This document shows positions 1 through 6,260 of a DNA stretch of 12,441 nucleotides, piece by piece. The notes under the pieces were generated by a model. That model made no database searches, was not told the DNA's origin, and saw only the letters and a list, made by a program, of their open reading frames with translations. Position numbers and translations under genes: made by a program. Numbering within the stretch: position 1 is the first letter of the stretch; each line of letters opens with the position of its first letter. This DNA comes from JAEUMW01 sp039807745 (GTDB taxonomy: Bacteria; Pseudomonadota; Gammaproteobacteria; Burkholderiales; JAEUMW01). The DNA lies in NCBI GenBank assembly GCA_039807745.1, contig JBDHRV010000105.1, positions 1 to 12,441 on the forward strand, written 5' to 3'.

Positions 1-648
1 TTTGCATTCGAGAAGTGGGAGTCGGTGGCGGTCGTCGAGAATCCGGTGGCGGAAGCCTTTCACAAGGTTCGCCGCCATGAGGCACGGGATCCGCTGATCG
101 TGACGGGCGGACGCGGTCAGGACCACCGAAGTGTCGTCCGTTTCGCGCAATTGGCCGTGCTGCTCGGCGGAGGTCTTCAGGTCAGTTTCGACTGGCTCGG
201 AAACATCGATGTGGGGCACAGGCAACGACTGGCGGCAGCGAATGTCGACGTCTTCGACGTGACGAGCGAGCAAGAATGCGCGGCGCGTCTTGCTTCTGCC
301 TGGATCTATGTCGCTCCCGGTGCGACGCGAGGCTTTCCACTGTTTCTCGCCCGTGCGATGGCCGTCGGCCTGCCCTGCGTGGTCGCCGACAACCCGCATC
401 ACCGCGGAGTAATTCGACACGGCGAAACGGGCTTTCTGTGCCGATCGGAGCGCGCCATGCTCGAGCGCACCGCGACACTTCTCGATAATCCTGGGCTGCG
501 TGCGCGCATCGGCGCGGCAGCGCGCGACGAGGCCAGACGAAGATTCGGCGAGAACCGCTTCAGTGCAAGTCTGCTGGCAGCCTACGCGGAGAACGCGTTG
601 AGGATGGGTATCACCGAGATGGGTGAGGCATATGGCAGCAACCATTAG
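1..648 (+). CDS. GT-B glycosyltransferase (GT4-like), C-terminal part, 5' end outside window
   Basis: The reading frame is open from base 1 (F-A-F-E-K-W...) to the TAG at 646-648, so about 215 C-terminal residues are seen; the GTG at 25 is unlikely to be the true start. The segment looks like the nucleotide-sugar-binding C-terminal domain of a GT4-type retaining glycosyltransferase. A beta strand with LIVTGG opens it, a late block reads YVAPGATRGFPLFLARAMAVG (visible residues 103-123), then GLPCVVADN, and a HGETGFL element (visible residues about 136-142) precedes a helical tail. This layout matches GT4 family proteins. The striking oddity is that the pair of glutamates normally spaced by seven residues in the donor site (EGF...E) are both arginine here (R110 and R118 of the visible part). 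It lies 100 bases upstream of the EPS operon on the same strand and probably acts in the same pathway, either as a divergent transferase or as a non-catalytic relative. Fold assignment is fairly sure; activity is uncertain. Confidence 0.75.
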   Translation, partial: FAFEKWESVAVVENPVAEAFHKVRRHEARDPLIVTGGRGQDHRSVVRFAQLAVLLGGGLQVSFDWLGNIDVGHRQRLAAANVDVFDVTSEQECAARLASAWIYVAPGATRGFPLFLARAMAVGLPCVVADNPHHRGVIRHGETGFLCRSERAMLERTATLLDNPGLRARIGAAARDEARRRFGENRFSASLLAAYAENALRMGITEMGEAYGSNH

Positions 649-747
649 CGGCCAGCGAAGGGGGTTGAATGCCCGCACCATCTGCGGGGAAGCCAGGGTA
701 GATGCGATCGGCTTGGCGCCGACGGTCGAGTCTGAGATCAGGGGAGT
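649..747 (+). other. Intergenic leader with two small inverted repeats
   Basis: This 99-base gap separates the first glycosyltransferase from the tightly packed EPS genes. It holds two perfect short inverted repeats: CCCGCA (672-677) with TGCGGG (683-688) around a 5-base loop, and TCGGC (708-712) with GCCGA (718-722) around a 5-base loop. Neither is followed by a T run, so neither is a standard intrinsic terminator. A TTGAAT at 665-670 resembles a -35 box but has no good -10 box at normal spacing. The gap could be the operon's 5' leader or a processing site; this is inference from position and pairing only. Confidence 0.4.
740..746 (+). promoter_or_regulatory. Shine-Dalgarno site that decides the EpsF start
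   Basis: AGGGGAG is the strongest ribosome-binding sequence in the gap. Three in-frame ATG codons follow at 748, 754 and 760. Spacing is 1 base to the first, 7 to the second and 13 to the third, so 754 is the best-placed start and 748 is almost certainly too close. Confidence 0.7.
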
Positions 748-753
748 ATGAAG

Positions 754-2232
754 ATGCCCATGACGATCGAACAGTTCCTCGTCATTCTGACCGCGCGGTG
801 GCGCGCCGCGGTGACCGTGTTTGCCAGTATCGTGTTTCTCGCACTGGCGGTGAGTCTTCTGATGCCCAAGCGCTATACCGGGGCGGCATCGGTGGTGCTC
901 GATGTGCGCACGCCGGACCGCGCCGCAGGCGGACCCAACACCCCGCTGGTGGTCACAGGCATGCTGGCCCCTAGCTACATGACGACGCAGGTACAGGTCT
1001 TGAGCAGCGAGCGGGTGGCGCGCGGGGCGATCCGCATCCTTGGCTGGCAGAACAACGCAGAGCTCAAGGCGGCGTGGATCGAGGACACGGAAGGCAAGGG
1101 CGACTTCGAGGCCTGGCTCGCCGTATCGCTGCAGAAGCGACTCGACATCACGGCTGCGCGCGACTCCAACGTCATCGATATCTCCTACTCGTCCCCGGAT
1201 CCCGCGCTGGCGGCGGCCGTGGCCAACGCCTTCATGCAGTCCTATATCGACACGACGCTGGAGCTCAAGGTCGAGCCTGCGCGCGCCTATAAGAGCTTTT
1301 TCGATGAGCGCGCCAAGCGTCTGCGACAGAATCTCGAAGCGGCGCAGATGCGCCTTTCCCGATTCCAGAAGACCAATCAGATCCTGGTGTCGCCGGATCG
1401 CATGGATGTCGAGACGGCGCGTCTCGCCAATCTAACGGCGCAGCTTGTGGAACTCCAGTCGAGCGCCGCGCAGAACGAAGGCAAGCGCGCTCAAGCGGGA
1501 GGAGCGCGTCAGGACCAACTGCCGGAGGTGATCGGCAATCCGCTCGTGTCGCAGCTTTCCGCTTCGCTGGCGAACGAGGAAGCGCGCCTCAAGGAGTTGA
1601 CGTCGCGCTATGGCCCGAAGCACCCGCAGTTGATCGAGCAGCGGGCACGGCTCGCAGAGATCCAGAGCAAGTTGCAGGCAGCCACGGCGCGCGCGAGCGG
1701 GAGCGTGAGCGTCAACACAACCGTGAACCAGGCGCAGATCGCTCGCATGGAAAGACTGCTGAACGAGCAGCGGGCCAAGGTCTTGAAGCTGCAAGGTCTG
1801 CGTGACGAGGGAGAATTGCTGCGCCGGGACGTCGAAATTGCCCAGGCTGCCTACAGCGCCATGGAGCAGCACGTCGCCGAGACGGGAGTCGAGAGCGAGA
1901 ACACGAGCACCAACGTTTCCGTGCTCAAGCGTGCCACGGAACCCGCCACACCGTCCTCGCCGCGGCTGCTCCGGAACATGGCGGCAGCCATAGTCCTCGG
2001 CGCGCTGCTGGGATTGGCAACAGCACTTGTGCGCGAGATGCGCGACCGGCGCGTGCGCACTGCCGCCGACGTAGAGATCCACCTCGGGCAACCGCTCATG
2101 TTGATCTTGCCGAGAGCGACGTTTCCCAAGGGAGGCAAACGCAGGATGCAGGGGCGCTCGATCTTTGGTAACCGCATACCGTTGCTCGGCATACGGCGCC
2201 CGGGCGCCACGGCAAGCGGAGTACCCGTCTGA
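754..2232 (+). CDS. epsF: EPS chain-length determinant / polysaccharide co-polymerase, EpsF-like (Wzz/GumC type)
   Basis: Inner-membrane polysaccharide co-polymerase expected to set EPS chain length and link the Wzy polymerase to the export channel. Counting from 754 (492 residues), the N-terminus MTIEQFLVILTARWR leads into a first membrane segment (about 18-37). A Wzz-type domain follows with YTGAASVVLD and an SSERVARGAIRILGW element. Residues about 170-370 form a long periplasmic coiled coil rich in E, Q, R and L (including RYGPKHPQL). The proline-rich TEPATPSSPR precedes the second membrane segment (about 409-428) and a short basic cytoplasmic tail. There is no fused kinase domain; the kinase-like ATPase is the next gene, as in EpsF/EpsG pairs of Methylobacillus-type clusters. 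The start at 754 is chosen for its 7-base spacing from AGGGGAG; 748 and 760 are alternatives. The stop TGA shares its A with the ATG of the next gene, implying translational coupling. Confidence 0.85.
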   Translation: MPMTIEQFLVILTARWRAAVTVFASIVFLALAVSLLMPKRYTGAASVVLDVRTPDRAAGGPNTPLVVTGMLAPSYMTTQVQVLSSERVARGAIRILGWQNNAELKAAWIEDTEGKGDFEAWLAVSLQKRLDITAARDSNVIDISYSSPDPALAAAVANAFMQSYIDTTLELKVEPARAYKSFFDERAKRLRQNLEAAQMRLSRFQKTNQILVSPDRMDVETARLANLTAQLVELQSSAAQNEGKRAQAGGARQDQLPEVIGNPLVSQLSASLANEEARLKELTSRYGPKHPQLIEQRARLAEIQSKLQAATARASGSVSVNTTVNQAQIARMERLLNEQRAKVLKLQGLRDEGELLRRDVEIAQAAYSAMEQHVAETGVESENTSTNVSVLKRATEPATPSSPRLLRNMAAAIVLGALLGLATALVREMRDRRVRTAADVEIHLGQPLMLILPRATFPKGGKRRMQGRSIFGNRIPLLGIRRPGATASGVPV

Positions 2233-3149
2233 TGAGCTCGCGTCCAAGGTTCGCCCCGCTCGCAGAAAGACCCGGCAACCTGCTTGCCGCCGAAGAAGCG
2301 AGACCGGTCGGCCGCGAGCGGCCGCTCGGGCGCATCCTGCGCGAAGCCAGCATGATCACCGACAAGCAGATCGGCGAGATCCTCGCCTACCAGCGCAGCC
2401 GCGGCCTGTGTTTTGGTGAAGCGGCAGTGGAACTCAAGCTCGTCACCCGAGAAGACGTGGCCTGGGCGGTTGCGCAGCAGTTCGAGTATCCGGTTGCACA
2501 CGACGGTGCGCCGGGCAACGCTGAACTGGTGGTTGCCACGAAGCCGTTCGGCCGGGAAGCCGAGGCTTTCCGGGAGCTTCGCACTCAGCTCCTCATGGGT
2601 GTCATGGCGCAGGACGTGCCGCTCTGCGCGCTCGCGATCGTGAGCGCGGACATCGGAGACGGCAGGACTTACGTCGCGGCCAATGTCGCGGTCGCCTTCA
2701 GCCAGTTGGATGGCGGCGGCACGCTGCTCCTCGACGCCAACCTGCGGTGCCCGCGCCAACAGACACTGTTCGGCATGGAATCTGGAATGCCGGGGCTGGC
2801 GGCCGTTCTTGCCGGACGTGCCGACCCCCGAGTCATTCAACCGATGCGCCAACTGCCGAGCCTCCACGTGCTGCCGGCGGGAGCGCTGCCGCCCAATCCG
2901 CTCGAGCTTCTGCAGCGTCCCGTTTTCGGGCACCTATTGAGAGATTTCCTTGGGCGGTTTGCGTACGTCATCGTGGACACTCCGGCGGCCTCGCAGGGCG
3001 CCGACGCGCGCGTGATCGCTGCAGCATGCGGTGCTTCCCTGGTTGTCACACGCAAGGGCCGCAGCCGCATGGGTGCGACCGACACCCTGCTGAAGGCACT
3101 CTCCAAGGGTCCGGGCAGGATCGCCGGCGTGGTCATGAACGATCACTGA
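2232..3149 (+). CDS. epsG: EpsG-like P-loop ATPase (BY-kinase family) with MshEN-like N-terminal region
   Basis: Partner of EpsF, related to the cytoplasmic bacterial tyrosine kinase (BY-kinase) domain that cycles co-polymerase assembly. It has 305 residues. Residues about 31-90 (PLGRILREASMITDKQIGEIL...GLCFGEAAVELKLVTREDVAWAVAQQFEYP) resemble the MshEN/GspE N-terminal fold. The ATPase domain starts with EAFRELRTQLLM (111-122). The Walker A region is SADIGDGRT (138-146), with arginine 145 where most P-loops have lysine. The A' motif is LLLDANLR (165-172), with asparagine 170 where Asp is usual. Walker B is VIVDT (246-250). PAGALPPNPLELL (215-227) is a typical signature of Wzc/CpsD-like proteins. 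The C-terminus ends GVVMNDH without a tyrosine cluster; the only tyrosines are at 53, 86, 147 and 245. The ATG overlaps the epsF stop. Family assignment is strong; tyrosine kinase activity is doubtful and it may work mainly as an ATP-binding regulator. Confidence 0.85.
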   Translation: MSSRPRFAPLAERPGNLLAAEEARPVGRERPLGRILREASMITDKQIGEILAYQRSRGLCFGEAAVELKLVTREDVAWAVAQQFEYPVAHDGAPGNAELVVATKPFGREAEAFRELRTQLLMGVMAQDVPLCALAIVSADIGDGRTYVAANVAVAFSQLDGGGTLLLDANLRCPRQQTLFGMESGMPGLAAVLAGRADPRVIQPMRQLPSLHVLPAGALPPNPLELLQRPVFGHLLRDFLGRFAYVIVDTPAASQGADARVIAAACGASLVVTRKGRSRMGATDTLLKALSKGPGRIAGVVMNDH

Positions 3150-3150
3150 G

Positions 3151-4182
3151 ATGGTAGAACGGATCCTGGTCGTCATTCCGACCTTGAACGAAGCGCGCAC
3201 GATCGCACGGGTGCTCTCGGAACTCAGCCGGGATCTGCCGCCGGCTGCAGAGACTAACTTTGTCGTTGCCGACGGCGGAAGCACGGACGGCACTACAGAG
3301 GTGGTGGGCCGGATTCAGCGACAGCGGGTCGACCTCCAGCTCATGCCGAACCCCGAGCGCATACAGGCCGCCGCGGTCAACGCGGCGGTTCGGCGATATG
3401 GGCAGGACGCCGACGTGCTGGTGCGCTGCGATGCTCACGCCGGGTATCCGTCTGGGTTCGTGCGCGGTGTCATCGAGACACTGGAGCGAACCGGAGCGGA
3501 CTCGGTCGTGGTACCGATGGATTCTTCCGGTGAAACGTGCCTGCAGAAAGCCGTGGCCTGGGTCTCGGATACTCCGCTGGGGTCCGGAGGTTCAGCCCAT
3601 CGCGGCGGACACCGCAGCGGTTTCGTCGACCACGGCCATCACGCCGCGTTTCGCATGGGACGATTTCGCGATGTCGGCGGCTACGATCAGACGTTCACCC
3701 ACAACGAAGACGCCGAGCTCGACTGTCGCCTGAGAGCCATCGGAGCGAAGATCTATCTCGACGCGGACATCCGTGTCGTCTATCGCCCGCGCGCGACGTT
3801 CTCGGGTCTATGGCGGCAATACTTCGCGTATGGCCGCGGGCGTTCACGCACCGTTCGGCGTCATCCGGGATCGATTCGCGCAAGGCAGTTCGCCGTTCCG
3901 CTTCATCTCGCACTCTGCGTGTTGGCGGTCGTCGTCGCGGCCTGGTTGCCTCTGCTTCTCGCGTGGCCGGGGTTGTACCTCGCCCTTCTGGCTGCGGGTT
4001 CCCTTGCGCTGGCGGCGCGTCATCGCTCGATCTGCGGGCTCCTCGCCGGTCCTGCCGCTTGCGTCATGCATCTGGCGTGGGCGACCGGTTTCTACTGGGG
4101 CCTCCTGTGCCGGCGCGAGCAGCGCTGGCGAGGGGCGATCACCGGCCTGCCACAGGCCAATCACCTCGGTGGTTCTGCGTGA
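3151..4182 (+). CDS. ExoA-like family 2 glycosyltransferase, membrane-bound
   Basis: Inverting GT-A glycosyltransferase predicted to add a sugar to the lipid-linked EPS repeat unit at the cytoplasmic face. It has 343 residues. The N-terminal VVIPTLNEA (7-15) and ADGGSTDG (40-47) form the nucleotide-sugar site. RCDAHAGYP (92-100) supplies the DxH-type metal motif. GSGGSAHRGG (144-153), FVDHGHHAAFR (158-168), NEDAELDCRLR (185-195) and RQYFAYGRGRSRT (222-234) follow in the order seen in succinoglycan transferase ExoA, which transfers glucose in a beta-1,3 link in Sinorhizobium. The C-terminal third (about 249-320) has several hydrophobic membrane segments. The ATG lies one base after the epsG stop. 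Subfamily recognition is strong because of the SAHRGG and DHGHHAAF blocks; the exact donor and linkage are inferred. The stop overlaps the GTG of the next gene by four bases. Confidence 0.9.
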   Translation: MVERILVVIPTLNEARTIARVLSELSRDLPPAAETNFVVADGGSTDGTTEVVGRIQRQRVDLQLMPNPERIQAAAVNAAVRRYGQDADVLVRCDAHAGYPSGFVRGVIETLERTGADSVVVPMDSSGETCLQKAVAWVSDTPLGSGGSAHRGGHRSGFVDHGHHAAFRMGRFRDVGGYDQTFTHNEDAELDCRLRAIGAKIYLDADIRVVYRPRATFSGLWRQYFAYGRGRSRTVRRHPGSIRARQFAVPLHLALCVLAVVVAAWLPLLLAWPGLYLALLAAGSLALAARHRSICGLLAGPAACVMHLAWATGFYWGLLCRREQRWRGAITGLPQANHLGGSA

Positions 4183-5372
4183 CATCGAGTCCCGGCCTTC
4201 GGGCGCTGCTCGTCGATCCTTCCCTCTTTACCGCGCCGTACGATGCGGCGCTTACCGACGGCCTCCTTGCTGCCGGCGTCGACGTAACCTGGGCTACCCG
4301 ACCGACGCGGCGGGCAGATCGGGAACTGCTCCCGCCGTCCCGCGTGGATGCTTTTTTCTATCGGGGAGTGGACGATGCGCCGCGCCTGCCACGTGCGCTG
4401 AGGGCGGCCGCGAAGGGGCTGTCACATGCTCTCGGGCTCTGCGGTCTCGTCCTGCGCGTGATTCAGCGCAAGCCGGACATCGTCCATTTTCAGTGGACCG
4501 TCGTGCCCTGTCTCGACGCGGTGGCGATCAGCGTGATCAGGGTGCTGCGACCGGTCGTGCTGACCGTGCACGATCCGGTTCCTTTCAACGGTGAGCGGCG
4601 ATCCCGGCTGCAGACCTGGGGCTTCGACTTCGCGATCCGTCTCGCGGACCGGGTGATCGTGCACAGCAAGGCGGGCCGCCGGACGCTCGTCGAGCGCGGC
4701 GTGTCCGCGGCAAAGATCGCCGTCATTCCCCACGGACCGTTGAGTCTCGGTGTGCCGATTCCAGAGCAGTGCGTCCGTGAAGCGGAAACGAAGGGAACCA
4801 AGTGGACGTTCTTGCTCTTCGGCGAGATCAAGGCGTACAAGGGCGCGGACCTACTAATCGAGGCAGTGGGATTACTGCCGGAGGTTGCGAAGCGGAAGAC
4901 GCGCGTCATAGTGGCCGGACGACCGCAGATGGATTTGACGTCGCTCAGAGACCGCAGCGAGGCGCTCGGACTCTCCGGCGTGGTGGAAATCCGTGCGCGG
5001 CGACACACGGAAGAGGAAATGGCCGCGCTCTTTGCGGAAACCGACTGCTTCGTCTTTCCGTACCGGCAGATCGATGCGAGCGGGGTCTACTTCCTGGTGA
5101 AGTCGCTGGGCAAGTGGATGATCGCGACACGGGTCGGTGTCTTCGCCGAGGACTTGCAGGAAACGCAGGGAACTCTGGTCCCACCGGGGGACGCCGCGGC
5201 GCTTGCAGCCGCAATCGAGTCTGCCCTGCGAACGAAGCCCGCGCCGGCTACAGCCAAGGCCGAAGAAACCTGGGCCGCGATCGGTCATGCGACGAAGGAG
5301 CTCTATGCCAGGACGCTCGCCGACGGCGCGATTTCGCGGCTGCGATTGCGCCTGGGGAGCCGGAGCCAATGA
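4179..5372 (+). CDS. GT4-like glycosyltransferase
   Basis: Predicted cytoplasmic GT-B glycosyltransferase of 397 residues that adds a sugar to the repeat unit. The frame is open far upstream, but the GTG at 4179 forms a GTGA overlap with the ExoA-like gene and gives the expected N-terminal strand LRALLVDPSLFTAPYDAAL (7-25), so it is preferred. Family features in order are HFQWTV (103-108), LTVHDPVPF (128-136), RVIVHSK (158-164), IPHGPL (183-188), FLLFGEIKAYKGADLLIEA (211-229), RVIVAGRP (242-249), FPYRQIDASGVYFL (293-306) and TLVPPGDAAALAAAI (332-346). The region that carries two glutamates in classical GT4 enzymes has S301 and S309; as recalled, a related subgroup commonly has SG[AV] here, so this need not mean inactivity. 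Overlap with genes on both sides (GTGA and ATGA) places it firmly in the operon. Donor sugar and linkage cannot be read from the sequence. Confidence 0.8.
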   Translation: MTSSPGLRALLVDPSLFTAPYDAALTDGLLAAGVDVTWATRPTRRADRELLPPSRVDAFFYRGVDDAPRLPRALRAAAKGLSHALGLCGLVLRVIQRKPDIVHFQWTVVPCLDAVAISVIRVLRPVVLTVHDPVPFNGERRSRLQTWGFDFAIRLADRVIVHSKAGRRTLVERGVSAAKIAVIPHGPLSLGVPIPEQCVREAETKGTKWTFLLFGEIKAYKGADLLIEAVGLLPEVAKRKTRVIVAGRPQMDLTSLRDRSEALGLSGVVEIRARRHTEEEMAALFAETDCFVFPYRQIDASGVYFLVKSLGKWMIATRVGVFAEDLQETQGTLVPPGDAAALAAAIESALRTKPAPATAKAEETWAAIGHATKELYARTLADGAISRLRLRLGSRSQ

Positions 5373-6259
5373 CGTCGGGCACGAAGCGATTCGTGCGGGA
5401 ACCCTCGCGAGTGACGGCGCTCTCCCTCCTTTTCCTGTCCCTGTGGCTCCCGGTTCGGCTCGCACTGGCGCAGGCACTGCATTCGACTTCGCAGATCAGC
5501 ATTCCAGAGCCGATCCGCGGGAAGGGTTACAAGCTGGTACAGAACTGGGACTTCGGCGCCGCCATTCGGGATGAGGCAGAACTGCGAAAGCACTTCCACA
5601 CGCGGTACGTCTATGCGAACGGCAGGCTGGACCACCTGAAGGACGAGTGGCAGCGCTATCGGGACAATGACAATCACGTCTTCGGCAAAGACGCTCTCGC
5701 GCTCGTGGCACGGGTGGCTGGAGAACTCAAGCCGGGAGAGATCGAAAGCGGGATGCTGCGGTCGAAGTGGACCGGGAGGTACGGCTACTACGAGATTCGT
5801 ATGAAGGTGCCCGCAGGCCGCGGACTGTGGCCGGCGTTCTGGCTCAATCCCGAAGATCAGCGCTGGCCACCCGAGATAGACGTCGTCGAGATCGTCGACA
5901 ACGGCCGCGACACAACGCGCGCGAGCTTCCACATCCTGCACGGGCTCGGCGCAAAGGGCGCGCCGGTGAACTTCACCCGTCTCAACAAATGGGGCGCCTA
6001 CCGCCCGGGTTTCGACTACGCCGATGGTTACCACGTCTTCGCGGTGGAATGGACCAAAGGGGGTGTGCGTCACTACGTCGATGACGTCCTCGTCGCGGAC
6101 CGCGCGTTTCAATGGAAGCACAACGACGGCACGGACGGGGGGCCGGCACATGTCCTCGTCAATCTCGCGGTGGGGGGTCAATGGCCGGGGCCGCCGGTCG
6201 ATCTGAGCGTCTTTCCCGCAAGTCTCGAGATCGACTACATACGTGTCTGGCAGCGCTGA
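5369..6259 (+). CDS. Secreted glycoside hydrolase family 16 (beta-glucanase/EPS lyase-like glycanase)
   Basis: Predicted secreted endo-acting glycoside hydrolase of 296 residues. The start ATG at 5369 overlaps the previous stop (ATGA), and GGGGAG at 5354-5359 lies 9 bases upstream. A signal peptide is clear: basic n-region, hydrophobic core about residues 15-31, and an A-L-A cleavage site at 32-34 before QALH. The GH16 core is complete: ESGMLRSK (126-133), YGYYEIRMKVP (138-148), GLWPAFWL (152-159), the catalytic block EIDVVE with nucleophile E169, helper D171 and acid/base E174, FAVEWTKGGVRHYVDD (224-239), and NLAVGGQWPG (265-274). GH16 enzymes cut beta-1,3 or beta-1,3-1,4 glucans and similar polymers; ExoK of the succinoglycan locus is a family precedent. 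Lying between a glycosyltransferase and the polymerase, it probably acts on the EPS made by this locus, by chain trimming or clearing periplasmic polymer. The family call is near certain; the substrate is inferred. Confidence 0.97.
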   Translation: MTSGTKRFVREPSRVTALSLLFLSLWLPVRLALAQALHSTSQISIPEPIRGKGYKLVQNWDFGAAIRDEAELRKHFHTRYVYANGRLDHLKDEWQRYRDNDNHVFGKDALALVARVAGELKPGEIESGMLRSKWTGRYGYYEIRMKVPAGRGLWPAFWLNPEDQRWPPEIDVVEIVDNGRDTTRASFHILHGLGAKGAPVNFTRLNKWGAYRPGFDYADGYHVFAVEWTKGGVRHYVDDVLVADRAFQWKHNDGTDGGPAHVLVNLAVGGQWPGPPVDLSVFPASLEIDYIRVWQR

Positions 6260-6260
6260 C

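Noticed and set aside
665..704. TTGAAT ... TAGATG as a sigma-70 promoter
   Set aside because: The spacer is 28 bases rather than about 17, and no better -10 box is found, so no promoter is called.
1851..2933. 360-codon open frame on the - strand across the epsF/epsG junction
   Set aside because: It spans two well-supported opposite-strand genes and shows no domain; typical GC-driven shadow.
3368..3388. Perfect 8-base GC inverted repeat (CCGCCGCG / CGCGGCGG) with 5-base loop
   Set aside because: It lies inside the ExoA-like coding region over alanine codons (QAAAVNAA), and no T run follows, so coincidence of codon use is the simplest reading.
3537..4178. Long in-frame open stretch upstream of the GT4-like gene, overlapping the ExoA-like gene in another frame
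   Set aside because: Its translation is low-complexity and rich in Arg and Ser with no family motif, while the ExoA frame there carries all conserved blocks. The GTG at 4179 gives the right GT4 N-terminus.
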